A stretch of 64,000 nt of DNA from Aquatica leii (taxonomy: Eukaryota > Arthropoda > Insecta > Coleoptera > Lampyridae), in assembly GCA_035610365.1 (NCBI GenBank), contig CM069436.1, positions 54,823,505 to 54,887,504 of the forward strand, in the 5' to 3' direction. The position numbers and the translations under genes are program-made. The notes under the pieces are model-generated. The model was given only the letters and a program-made list of their open reading frames with translations, was not told the DNA's origin and did not search any database. Positions 23,658 through 33,296 of the stretch are shown here, piece after piece (the first letter of the stretch is position 1; the number at the start of each line of letters is the position of its first letter).

Positions 23658-24985
23658 ATGAAGTTCTGTATATTATTTAGTGTAATAGTGAGTTTTTTAT
23701 ATACCTGTTCAGCTGAAGTTTATTTAGATGAAAATTTCGGAGACGGTAAGCGACAATTAACAAGCGCACGTAAAGCCGGTACAAATTATTAATTTGCTTT
23801 TTAGATTCGTGGGAAAAAAATTGGGTGTACAGTGAACATCCTGGCAAAGAATTTGGTAAATTTGTATTAACATCCGGAAAGTTCTACGGCGATGAAGAAA
23901 AATGTAAAGGCTTACAAACGTCACAAGATGCAAGATTTTACGCCCTTAGTCGAAAGTTCAAGCCTTTTAACACCGATGGTAAAGATTTAGTCATTCAATT
24001 TTCTGTTAAGCACGAACAAAACATCGATTGCGGTGGTGGATACTTGAAAATTTTCGACTGTAACTTAAACCAAAAAGACATGCACGGAGAATCTCCCTAC
24101 CAAGTTATGTTTGGCCCTGACATTTGTGGTCCGGGTACCAAAAAAGTACACGTAATTTTAAATTATAAAGAGAAAAACGTACTTATTAATAAAGATATAC
24201 GTTGTAAAGATGATGTATACACGCATGTCTACACATTGATAATCAAACCAGATAACACCTACGAAGTACAAATTGATGGAGAAAAAGTAGAGAGTGGTGA
24301 ATTAGAAGAAGATTGGGACCTTTTACCTCCCAAGAAAATTAAAGATCCTGAAGCTAAGAAACCTGAAGATTGGGACGATCAGCCAACTATTGCTGATCCC
24401 GATGACAAGAAACCCGAAGATTGGGATAAGCCTGAACACATTGCAGATCCTGATGCCACCAAACCTGATGATTGGGATGATGAAATGGACGGTGAATGGG
24501 AACCACCACAAATCGATAATCCTGAATTCAAAGGAGAATGGTCGCCAAAACAAATCGATAATCCTAACTACAAAGGGCAATGGGTTCATCCTCTCATCGA
24601 CAATCCTGATTACACTCCTGATCCACATCTATACAAACGTGGAGAAATTTGCCACGTTGGTCTTGATTTATGGCAAGTCAAGTCTGGTACCATTTTTGAT
24701 GACATCTTAATTACTGACGATATCGAATATGCTAAGTCAGCTGTTGCGAACATAAAAACATTGCAAGAAAAAGAAAAAGCCATGAAAGAGGAACAAGATA
24801 AAGCTGAAAGAGATGCAGCGGCCGCAGATGAAAAGAAAGATGATAATGAGGATGAGGATGATGACGATGATGAATCGGAACAAGAAGACCGTGTACCACA
24901 AGTAGAGGTATGATACACTCGATTTAATTAATTTAATATATTACAAAAAAATTTTTTTTAGGAACCAGATCACGATGAATTATAG
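23658..24985 (+). CDS. Calr: Calreticulin, ER-lumen lectin chaperone
   Basis: Three exons: 23658-23745, 23805-24907 and 24962-24985, with introns of 59 and 54 nt, give 404 aa, close to Drosophila calreticulin (406). A signal peptide MKFCILFSVIVSFLYTCSA opens the protein. The N-domain carries the family signatures KHEQNIDCGGGYLKI and VMFGPDICG. The P-domain has three repeats of the DPxxKKPEDWD type followed by three of the GxWxxxxIDNPxY type. The C-domain is a long run of Asp, Glu and Lys for low-affinity Ca2+ storage. The last exon encodes only EPDHDEL, so the ER-retrieval signal HDEL sits on an exon of its own. Family role: folding of monoglucosylated glycoproteins and Ca2+ buffering in the ER. 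Regulation is probably by ER stress, given the two ERSE-like sites upstream. Confidence 0.97.
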
Positions 24986-25099
24986 AGTTACGTGAGGGAC
25001 AATTTTTATATGATAGTGTGCAGTGTTTTGTTACTAGTGTATATGGTTTCTTTGACTGATTATGTTAAGACTTGTGCATAACAGATAATTTCCATTTCT

Positions 25100-25105
25100 A
25101 ATAAA
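25100..25105 (+). terminator. Calreticulin polyadenylation signal
   Basis: AATAAA about 115 bases after the stop codon; further AATAAA copies follow near 25166-25190, so alternative 3' ends are possible. Confidence 0.55.
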
Positions 25106-25199
25106 ATGAACAAAGTAAACGCTTTGTAATTAAACAAATTAATCAGTAAAAACATTTTTACGTACTGTATAAATAAATTATTGCAATAAATAATCTTCC

Positions 25200-27360
25200 C
25201 ATTTACAAAAGTTGAAGGTTTATGAAATTAATAGTAATTACTTTGAGCAGATGTAATTAAGTATCCAGTCAGTGCAATTGTAAATGTGAAAAGGTTTTGT
25301 AAATACTTGAACGCCATTAAAGGCATTTTATGTTTAAATAAATTTTTCAAAAAGGTAACAAAATATAATTTGAAGTTTTTTTTTTCATCAAAATAACTTG
25401 CTATAAGCATTTAATGTATTTAATTTTTAACTATTTATGTATTAAGTATACGGCTGAAGTTGTTGATGTCAATTATTTGTGTTCACAATTTGTTGATGGG
25501 TTTCCGTATATATTTTCTACAGTTCTTCTATAATGAACTGTTTCTGATTCTTGAATATTTCTCAAATGACATGAGCATTTCTAAGAAGTTACTTTTAAGG
25601 GTGCGCTGCTCCTATGTTTCTATGTATACTAATCATTCGTATTTTGATTGTTTTAATAACTAGGGGCAACGATGACATCAAAGGCAGACAGTTTGAATAC
25701 TGTGATTGAATAACCAAAATCTTATCACGTCACTGGTATGCGGACCCACTGGATTAAAACATTGGTAACCAAAAGTTCTTCTTTTTCACTTAACTCAATT
25801 GGTTGTATTAGTTAGTGTTTAGTAATTATCCAAATTTCTTTCTATTGGATAGATTTATCTTGGTATTGATAGTTATTAATAGTACTGATTGTTTTTTTGT
25901 CGACCAGGTACTTAAAGAGTTTTAGGATCCAAGTGCTTTGTGAGATATGTATGCTCCAGAAGAACCTCCGTCTTCCGTACCTGCCAATTCTAATACTTGT
26001 GTTCACTAGCGTCCTAAGGGTTCTTTTCGTGTTCTTTCTGACGTGTCTTTATTTTTTAAGATTATCGCTTTTACTAAGGATCAGCGTACAAATCAATTAG
26101 TGTCTGCGCCTCGTCGTTTTTCTCGTTAGTTTGTGGTCCACGGTCTACTTTGTAACCAAGTCCGAGGAAGTTTATCTGTTCTTTATTTTATTATCTAACG
26201 TTTTTTGGGTGTTTTAGTGCATAAACAAATTTATTTGGTACCTTGTATTTAATTATAATGTATAAAAATCATTTATAATTATTATTTTGAATTACTAAAA
26301 ATTAATAAAAGTTTATTGAAATTAAAAGATCACAATTATTAATAATGGTGATTTAAAACCCCATCTCGCGCGCATACCTATGCGGTGAATTGAAAATATT
26401 TGTTATGTAAAAAAAAATTTTTTTACTCAAAAAATTATTTAAAAAATGTTCTCTTTGTATTAAAGGTTTAAAAGTGTGACGTTATCTCACGACTTTTATC
26501 ATCGCGATTCACAATAAGTCATCCAAAAATGTCAACATGACCGATAAGGCACAAAATCGCTAATCTAACTAAGAAACTATAACGTTATCGCGTTCTTGGT
26601 ATTCATAGTTATGATTAGCGTGCGTATTCTCGTATTGTATTACTATTTCCACAATAATTAGTTAGGTAGTTAAGAATACGTCTAGAAATAATTTTGTTTT
26701 TATCACATTCCTCTGATGAAATGTAAATGCGAAACGTATAAATATTCTTAATGAATTTGCAAAACTGACGCGTTTACAAAATCTTTTTTAAAAAACGATT
26801 TAAACAATTTTTAACTAGTTATAATCAATCATCTCTTATAATTTAATCAATAATAGAATCGTCACAAAGATCAATCAATAATTCTACAAAAGAAGTATCA
26901 CTTTATCAATTCTTTAATTTAGAAAAATGTAAATTCTGATTACATAGAAATACCAAAATAAGCGTTTTGTATTAACTTTTTTATCGACTCTACATGACGA
27001 TTACCATCGATTATGTAGTTGCATTGTTTCAGGCGCCACTTAAAAAAATCGGGAAGAAAGTATAAAAAACTCGCTAAGGAGGGCCAAAGAACGCCGGGAT
27101 CGAGAAGATAAAAAAATGAAATAATCTAAATTTATTTTAATTGAATATAATTTGGATTATTATTTAAAAATATAGTTTTATGTAATAATAATTTGTATTT
27201 TATTTGATAAAGTTATTTTTATTCATTACGTCAAGTCGCAGAGGAGTACGTTAAGTCTCCTTACTGAATAAAAAAAACAATAGAAAAAACTACAAAGTAG
27301 ATGTACTTTAACTTGAAATGGTACTTTTCTTGATAAAAACATAATATACATATATAGTAC
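25200..27360. other. Intergenic DNA, nothing recognised
   Basis: AT-rich. Short ORFs at 25228-25410, 25460-25663 and 25897-26100 have no motif. No clear repeat structure. Confidence 0.4.
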
Positions 27361-27369
27361 ATATCCTAC

Positions 27370-27576
27370 AGTCATCTAAAAGGGACGTCCCGTTGCGGAT
27401 ACGCAAGGATATGTCCTATAAGGACATCGTAGGGATGCACACACTTGTGACAAAAGAACTTCCCATGAATGTCCCTAGGACGTACACAGAACCAAAATGG
27501 GATGACTTTGGGACATTCAGAGCTCCGCGACATCATGTCCCCGGGACATCCTTAGGACATCCTTGTGTTTGTTGGG
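27370..27576. mobile_element. TIR element A, right part, with GGACGTCC-type words
   Basis: The right end is GTGTTTGTTGGG at 27565-27576, the same terminal 12-mer as element B (31598-32977). About 200 bases inside it are packed with variants of one palindromic word: GGGACGTCCC (27382), AGGATATGTCCT (27405), GTCCCTAGGAC (27471), TGTCCCCGGGACA (27537), then AGGACATCC. The matching left end was not found, so the copy is probably truncated. No coding sequence. Confidence 0.6.
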
Positions 27577-27914
27577 AATTATTTACGACCACCACGTTCA
27601 CTCTTTTCATCGGCGTCACAAATGTTGTAAATGTTCTCTTGGTTTTCGTTTTTTGATTCTGTTAGTATTTCGTCGGTATTCTTTGGTCGTAGTTTGGACG
27701 TTACTCAATTGTTTTACCATTTTGTTGTTACAGATATTCATTATTTGGAGTTTACTTTGGTACACTGAGGTATAGTGTTTAAGTTTTTGGACTTTGTTGT
27801 TGTGACTTTTGGAATACTGATTGGTTTTAGATAGCCTGACTTTCAATCAGAATTATTTTGTTTGAGATTTCTTTGTTGGTTTTTTCTTTTCTTAAATCTT
27901 TAGGATCTGGGGGG

Positions 27915-28154
27915 TTATTCTACACTTTCGCAATTTGAATGCGCATTCGCATTCAATGCGATTCGTATTTGAATGCGAACACGTGGTCTAGTGTTCGCAT
28001 TCAAATACGAATGTATTCTACACTTTCGTTTGTGTTGGCCCGGTTGGTCGCATTTGAAACAGATTCGTTTTAAAATTTGAGAAGATACATTTGGCGACGT
28101 CGCGTTAATATCCTTTGCGCATGCTCGGTACGTAATTTGTAGTAGAAAGTGCAC
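27915..28154 (-). pseudogene. Retrotransposon gag zinc-knuckle remnant
   Basis: The 79-codon frame contains ICFKCDQPGQHKRKCR, a CCHC-like zinc knuckle with the His displaced by one. Such knuckles end the gag protein of copia and similar elements. Nothing else of an element is clear nearby, and the C-terminal half covers a hairpin repeat. Confidence 0.35.
27961..28012. repeat. Perfect 22-bp hairpin with 8-base loop
   Basis: The arm 27961-27982 (starts ATTCGTATTTGAATGCG) is perfectly complementary to 27991-28012, with the loop GTGGTCTA. The sequence just before (27939-27960) is itself a palindrome of ATGCGCATTCGCAT type. The block is flanked by direct copies of TTCTACACTTTCG at about 27918 and 28015. 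Confidence 0.8.
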
Positions 28155-28632
28155 TTAAATTTAAATTTTTTTTTAAATTCTACAAAAAAAATTAATTCAC
28201 ATCCAAAAAAACTATAGTATTTTTGCACTCATTACGTTATTGCATAGAAGAACTTGACAAGTTGAACTATTTTGATTATAACATTACAAAAAAAAAATGT
28301 ACCTCTATTTTCCAATAAACAATTGGTTTGGTGTTTGAACTGATTTTTTTTAAGAACCCATGACAATTTTGACCATTGCTGTTGAGTCGAATAGAAAAAA
28401 AATAATTCATTTAGTTAACTGCAGTCAGTCTGATATAGCCTCTATATATTTATCTATTGCTGTAATAATTAATTTTAAAGTGAATAACAATAGTAATAAT
28501 AAATAGTATAAAATAATATAATAAAATATAAACAATCAGATGATTCATAATAAATTTCATTGCAAACTGATGAAATTAAATTTTTCAAATACGCACGTAA
28601 ATACGAAAGCGAGCACTCTTTACCGTTTGTAT
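28155..28632. other. Repeat-rich AT DNA, no gene
   Basis: Low-complexity A/T runs between the hairpin block and the gypsy LTR. Nothing recognised. Confidence 0.4.
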
Positions 28633-28869
28633 TGTTAACTATTAAATCACTTACACGGGTTCGTTTTCTAGATTTTTAATGATAGAATAAACACCTTACA
28701 GACAATGGTTAAATAACGTAATCAAATAATAAACACTCTGCGAATAATTCGCGACACTCTTCTCTCAACACTTCTTCACGCGCACCGCTCGCTACCAACT
28801 CCCCTCTCTTCTCTCACCTTCGTCTTCCTTTCACGCTTCTTCTTTTCCGCGAAATCGGCTTTTCCGTCA
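28633..28869 (-). repeat. Gypsy 3' LTR
   Basis: 237-bp copy of 30569-30805 with about six mismatches. The reading frame of the charged C-terminal tail (28776-29132) runs into it. Confidence 0.85.
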
Positions 28870-29132
28870 CTCGACCTTTCCTGACTACCATGAACGTCCT
28901 CGTTCATCCGATCTGTTAGATAATCACTTAAATAACCTGGCGGTTGCCGTCTTCGTCTCGGTTTACTGCGAGATTCTAGCTCGACTTTCACTTTTGTCTC
29001 TGGTTGATAATCTTCGTCGTCTAAAAATTCGGTTTCTTCCTTTTCACTTTCAGACTCTTCTGTGTTGGGTAAGGTCTCTTCATGCGTTCCTACTTCGTTT
29101 TCTTCTTCTTGGCTATCATCTTGTTCTCCCAT
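28776..29132 (-). CDS. Charged C-terminal tail of the gypsy polyprotein
   Basis: 118 codons, very acidic first half, then SRSKPRRRRQPPGYLSDYL, a basic motif often found at the C-terminus of gypsy integrases. It overlaps the end of the integrase frame (29090-29132) in another frame, at a run of A and G, so a frameshift mutation or programmed shift may separate them. The distal part is LTR sequence. Probably not an independent protein. Confidence 0.5.
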   Translation of the reverse strand: MGEQDDSQEEENEVGTHEETLPNTEESESEKEETEFLDDEDYQPETKVKVELESRSKPRRRRQPPGYLSDYLTDRMNEDVHGSQERSSDGKADFAEKKKRERKTKVREERGVGSERCA

Positions 29133-30532
29133 TCGACTTTCACTTTCTTCACAGTCGTCTTCGTTTTTAACTGACTAACGTGAGCTGTTGTAACATAAGG
29201 CTGCGCGTCGTCTCCACGGAGTCTTTCAATTTTGTAAATATCTGAACTTACTTTTTCTAACACTATCCATGGGCCAACATACTTAGGTTGTAGTTTTGTC
29301 GGTTCACCTGTTCCTATATGGGGTCTTCTCATCACTACCACGTCTCCAATGTTCAAACTATAACCTCTATATCTCTTTTGATCATATCTAATCTTGGTTT
29401 TGTCTTGTTCCTTCTTGACACGTTCTCTAATACTGTCTCTAATAATTTTCGGGTTTTGGTATTCTTCGGTCGGTAACACACGTGCAAGTTTCGCATCTTC
29501 AAAGTTGGGGTTATATCCATATAAAAGCTCGAAGGGCGTTCGTCCTGTGGTTTTGTTTTCTGCATTGTTCAGGTTTCTTTCAATTTTTCGAATCTTCTTA
29601 TCCCATGATCTATCGTCGTTTGTCATCGCCATAACCATAGGTACAATCGTTCTGTTCACTCTTTCTACCTGGCCATTTGCCTGAGGTCTATGACTCGCGT
29701 TCAACGTATGATGGATACCATGTCGCGCACACATGTCTTCAAATTGTTTCGACGTAAAGCTAGTTCCTCGGTCACTAACGATAATACTTGGCACTCCAAA
29801 ATCCAGAATAAAACCTTCCAGTGCTCTTACACAATGTTGAGCTTTCGTGCTTTCCATCGGATACAGTTTTACAAACTTGGTCAGTCCATCCACCACAACT
29901 AGAATGTATACATTTCCTCTTTCACTTTTTACAAAAGGCCCTAAGTGGTCGATGTGGATTCGCTCGAATGGTCGACTCGGCAACGGTATCGGGTTGAGCA
30001 ATCCCGGTCTTTTGCCTCCTGGTATTTTACTAATCAGACATTCAAAACAGCTGTTTATGTGGTTTTTCACGTAATTTCTCATTCGCCGGAACCAATATTT
30101 TCTTAAAATAAGAGATACTGTTCTATCCACTGAGAAATGTCCCCTTAGATTGTGAAACTGAACTACTGTTCCCTTTCTCATGGAATCTGGTAATACGTAA
30201 AGTAACCTTTTTTCCTTATTCACTTCTACTTTTCTCATTAAGCGTCCGTCTATTAACACGTACTGGTCAACTCGATCTTTCTCTTCTTTACACCGTTCTT
30301 CCTCATCTTTTTGTAAAGTTTCTATCAACCCTCTTAACCTGTCATCTGTTCTCTGGATCATTAACATCTTATCTTCCTCCGTTAACTGAATTAAAACTTC
30401 TCCTCGTTCACTTATTTCGCTCAAGGCATCTTCTTTGCACTCAGTAGGAGCGCGACTAAGTGCGTCCACATGACCCATTTTCTCTCCGGATCGGTGTGTT
30501 GTATGGCTTACTACGCACCGGCACATTTGCAT
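29090..30532 (-). CDS. Gypsy integrase ORF, 480 aa, with RNase H tail
   Basis: Open through 480 codons. After about 13 residues from the element's 5' region comes HRSGEKMGHVDALSRAP, the end of the RNase H region, showing where the internal deletion joined. Then the H2C2 zinc region (GHFSVDRT ... CFECLISK), the integrase core with HIDHLGPF, VSDRGTSFTS and NGQVERVNRT (the D-D-E residues), and a C-terminal domain with GDVVVMRRPHIGTGEPTKL and PKYVGPWIV. All catalytic residues of integrase are there. Family role: insertion of the reverse-transcribed copy into the genome. As the element has lost reverse transcriptase, an open integrase frame is either just young or kept for some use; I favour youth, since the LTRs differ by only about 2.5%. 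Confidence 0.85.
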   Translation of the reverse strand: MQMCRCVVSHTTHRSGEKMGHVDALSRAPTECKEDALSEISERGEVLIQLTEEDKMLMIQRTDDRLRGLIETLQKDEEERCKEEKDRVDQYVLIDGRLMRKVEVNKEKRLLYVLPDSMRKGTVVQFHNLRGHFSVDRTVSLILRKYWFRRMRNYVKNHINSCFECLISKIPGGKRPGLLNPIPLPSRPFERIHIDHLGPFVKSERGNVYILVVVDGLTKFVKLYPMESTKAQHCVRALEGFILDFGVPSIIVSDRGTSFTSKQFEDMCARHGIHHTLNASHRPQANGQVERVNRTIVPMVMAMTNDDRSWDKKIRKIERNLNNAENKTTGRTPFELLYGYNPNFEDAKLARVLPTEEYQNPKIIRDSIRERVKKEQDKTKIRYDQKRYRGYSLNIGDVVVMRRPHIGTGEPTKLQPKYVGPWIVLEKVSSDIYKIERLRGDDAQPYVTTAHVSQLKTKTTVKKVKVEWENKMIAKKKKTK

Positions 30533-30568
30533 CGTTAATTTCCATCTTTATATCCCACTTCTGAATTT

Positions 30569-30805
30569 TGTTAACTATTAAATCACTTACACGGGTTCGT
30601 TTTCTAGATTTTTAATGATAGAATAAACACCTTACAGACAATGGTTAAATAATGTAATCAAATAATAAACACTCGGCGAATAATTCGCCACACTCTTCTC
30701 TCAACACTTCTTCACGCGCACTGCTCGCTACTAACTCCCCTCTCTTCTCTCACCTTCCTCTTCCTTTCACGCTTCTTCTTTTCCGCGAAATCGGCTTTTC
30801 CGTCA
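30569..30805 (-). repeat. Gypsy 5' LTR
   Basis: 237-bp copy matching 28633-28869. On the element strand it begins TGACGGAAAAGCC and ends GTTAACA. Confidence 0.85.
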
Positions 30806-31597
30806 CGTCTTTCTGATTCCGTTTATCAAAAGTCAACATCCGATGTATACATTGTTATTCGTTTTCTAATGGTTATTAGTTTTTGGGAATTATGTTTGGT
30901 AGGAGTTGAGGTTTCATTTGGTTTTTAAAGCTCATGGCCTTTAGCGTTAGCTTAAACTTCTTGCTACTTGCTCAATCGTCGTAAGTTGGATGTATGATAG
31001 ATGTTCTCTGAGAAAGACTCTTTTTTTTTGTTTTCTGGTTCTTAAGCATCTCCGCTATATGCGACTGTTAGAAAGAACGTCCACTTCTTAGAAGTATTTT
31101 TTTCTTTCTTTGATGACTTGGTTGTGTTCTACAGGTCTTCTAGGCGCGTTGGCAACTTTTTTCTCAAAGATGATTGGGTTTTCTATGAAAGTGGGTTGGT
31201 TTCTAGAATTTGATTCTTGGCCTATGCCTAAACTTTAGTCTTCTTTTAAGTTTTTTTCGTCGTTCTCCAAGTTTTAATTTTGCTGGGGAAGATTTGTTAC
31301 GTGTTGTTGGTAATAACGTTTCACATTTTTGTATTTTAATTATATTCTTATTGCCACGTAACGGACTGATTAGATTAAAAAACTGGTAACAAAATGCTGA
31401 GAAAAGTTTACAAATAGTAACTGCTGGAAGTAAAAAGAGAAATTATTTTATTGGGAAAAGTTTTAAAGTGGCTAAACCACAAATCTTACAATTTCAAAGA
31501 AAATCCCGTCTTTACAACCTTATAATGTAGATATCTGCAGTGAAAGTCTCTCCTAAAGAAACTAAAGCCGTTTCTGGACATTAGAAATGATACGAAA
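30806..31597. other. Unrecognised sequence between elements
   Basis: No long ORF, no clear repeat. T-rich on the + strand. Confidence 0.4.
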
Positions 31598-32977
31598 CCC
31601 AGCAAACACGCATATAAATTATCTATAAATTATACGTAAAATTTAAAGAAAAAAATATATATAATATTTTTTACGTTTAATTGATGTGAATCCTCCCTCT
31701 AAGTTGATGTAAATTTTATATATAAATTTTTATATTCACATTATGTAAATTTATGTAAGTATACATAAAATCGATGTTGAGAAATGCATATTAAAATCAC
31801 ATAAAGTATTTTACATAAAACCTATATATTAAATTTTCGGTATAATATATGTACTTCAATATATGTATTTGAAATATAAAAACACGAATATAGCTAATAT
31901 GTAATAATTTTTATGTATATTTCAAATGCATACTGCGTATTAGGGGTCAATGTTTTAGCAGTTTTAGCACACTTGATGTTACACTATACACTGTACCTAT
32001 ACTAGTATATTATTTTGTGTATGTTTTAAGTGCGTTATACAGTTTGTACAAAAGTGTATATGTTTTATCCAAGCAATTTATTATCGCAATCCAAGGACGA
32101 CAAGTGTGATTTTTGGCGCCTAACGGCCTAACCTACTAAGTGCACCTGTTGTGTTCACTTGTACACAAGATTTGTATTTAATACTGTAACAAGTAAGTTT
32201 GGGTGTTTTTTAACTATGTAATTATTATACTGTTTAGTTTTAATTCAAGCTTATAATACAATGTTGTCTCGAAAGAAAGAATTTACTGATCTTTCACAAA
32301 GACAAAAGAGAAAACATGTACCTAGTCAAATCCACATCTTCTGTTAAAATTTCTCGAAAGATTATTTCCTTGAATTACAAATCAATTGGCCATTAAGTGC
32401 TCCTGGTTGGGATTATGAGGAAACCATCGTATTGCTAATTTATCATTTATTGAAATGATGAAAAGTAAGTTGAGATGTTATATTGATTGACAGGTAAAAC
32501 TAATTGTAAACACTTTACAGATGTAATCAGGGAATCATATCCAAACACCACTGATAAGGAGTTTGAAGTTATTGGAAGTGAGTGGTTCAGATTAGCAAAG
32601 CTGAGACTGAGATCAGAAAAGCAAGTTTCTCAAAACTAAATTTTGATTTATCGTTGTTTTTCATCTAATAAATTTTTGCATTTTACATTTCCTTTAATTT
32701 CTAAACCTAAATTTAAGTGAATACCTATACCTCAAATTTATATTAAATTAAGGGATGCCTGCTTATGTATTTTATACGTGAAAAAAGTTGAGAAGTTTTA
32801 TGTAAGGCATACATTAGATTTATGTTAAAAATTTTATATATACTATACATGGATTTTCTATCTTAAATTGCTGACTTCCTGACATTGTGTATACTAAAAA
32901 TATCTCTCCCATTTATATAAATTTGCTAAGTACAGATGTAGTTTTTATGTATATTTTAAGTAACTGTGTTTGTTGGG
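31598..32977. mobile_element. TIR element B with TTTATGTAAA-type words, 1380 bp
   Basis: The left end reads CCCAGCAAACAC and the reverse complement of the right end reads CCCAACAAACAC. Both ends carry about 300 bases of repeated A/T words such as TTTATGTAAAT, ATATAAATTT and TATGTATATTT in both orientations. The flanking bases are AA on each side. The interior (31950-32640) is of normal composition and holds the remains of a gene (32261-32640). I cannot place it in a named superfamily. Confidence 0.65.
32261..32640 (+). pseudogene. Remnant gene inside TIR element B
   Basis: Starts MLSRKKEFTDLSQRQKRKHV, then a stop. After a possible intron (donor GTAAGT near 32463, acceptor before 32521) a second piece reads DKEFEVIGSEWFRLAKLRLR. 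AATAAA follows near 32667. I recognise no family; the basic LSxRQKRK start suggests a DNA-binding protein carried by the element. Too broken for more. Confidence 0.35.
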
Positions 32978-33296
32978 AAATTGTTTGGCAATCTAGAAAT
33001 TGTGTATACTGACCGGTATTGAAAAAAATTGATGAATCTTTTATTCTTTTATGTTTTTGTACATCGCAGGAGTAAACAATATTCAAATTCTGAAATTTGG
33101 AGTACTGGTAATGGTACGCCACAGAAATGTTTAGCAACTGCAGTAATGTCGATCAGAATAAAGATGTAATTATTCTGAAAAACCCATCTACAAGACCTTC
33201 AACATTAACCTCCAAAACTCTATAAACATTAACTCTAACAAATACAATCGTTGGTAGATTCAGATGTAAAGGATGCAAAGCTAATCAAGGTAAATA
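32978..33296. other. Spacer between TIR elements
   Basis: About 320 bases between the right end of element B and the left end of element C. No gene or repeat recognised. Confidence 0.4.

Larger units (their letters stand above)
28633..30805 (-). mobile_element. Internally deleted Ty3/gypsy element with both LTRs
   Basis: Direct repeats at 28633-28869 and 30569-30805 (237 bp, about six differences) start TG and end CA and act as LTRs. The internal part on the - strand is only 1.7 kb: a short leader and gag start, then a jump directly to the end of RNase H, the full integrase and a charged C-terminal tail. Protease, reverse transcriptase and most of gag and RNase H are missing, so the copy needed help from a complete element. 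A purine tract (AGGAAAGG) precedes the 3' LTR. I could not find a matching target-site duplication. Confidence 0.85.

Noticed and set aside
24323..24918. Long open frames antisense to calreticulin
   Set aside because: They mirror the P-domain repeats and the acidic tail (poly-Ser and Ile/Phe-rich shadows); no independent coding evidence.
27563..27846. Overlapping ORFs on both strands near 27.6-27.8 kb
   Set aside because: No conserved motif; composition-driven.
30960..31320. Possible copia-like coding remnant
   Set aside because: Translation on both strands gives no recognisable motif.
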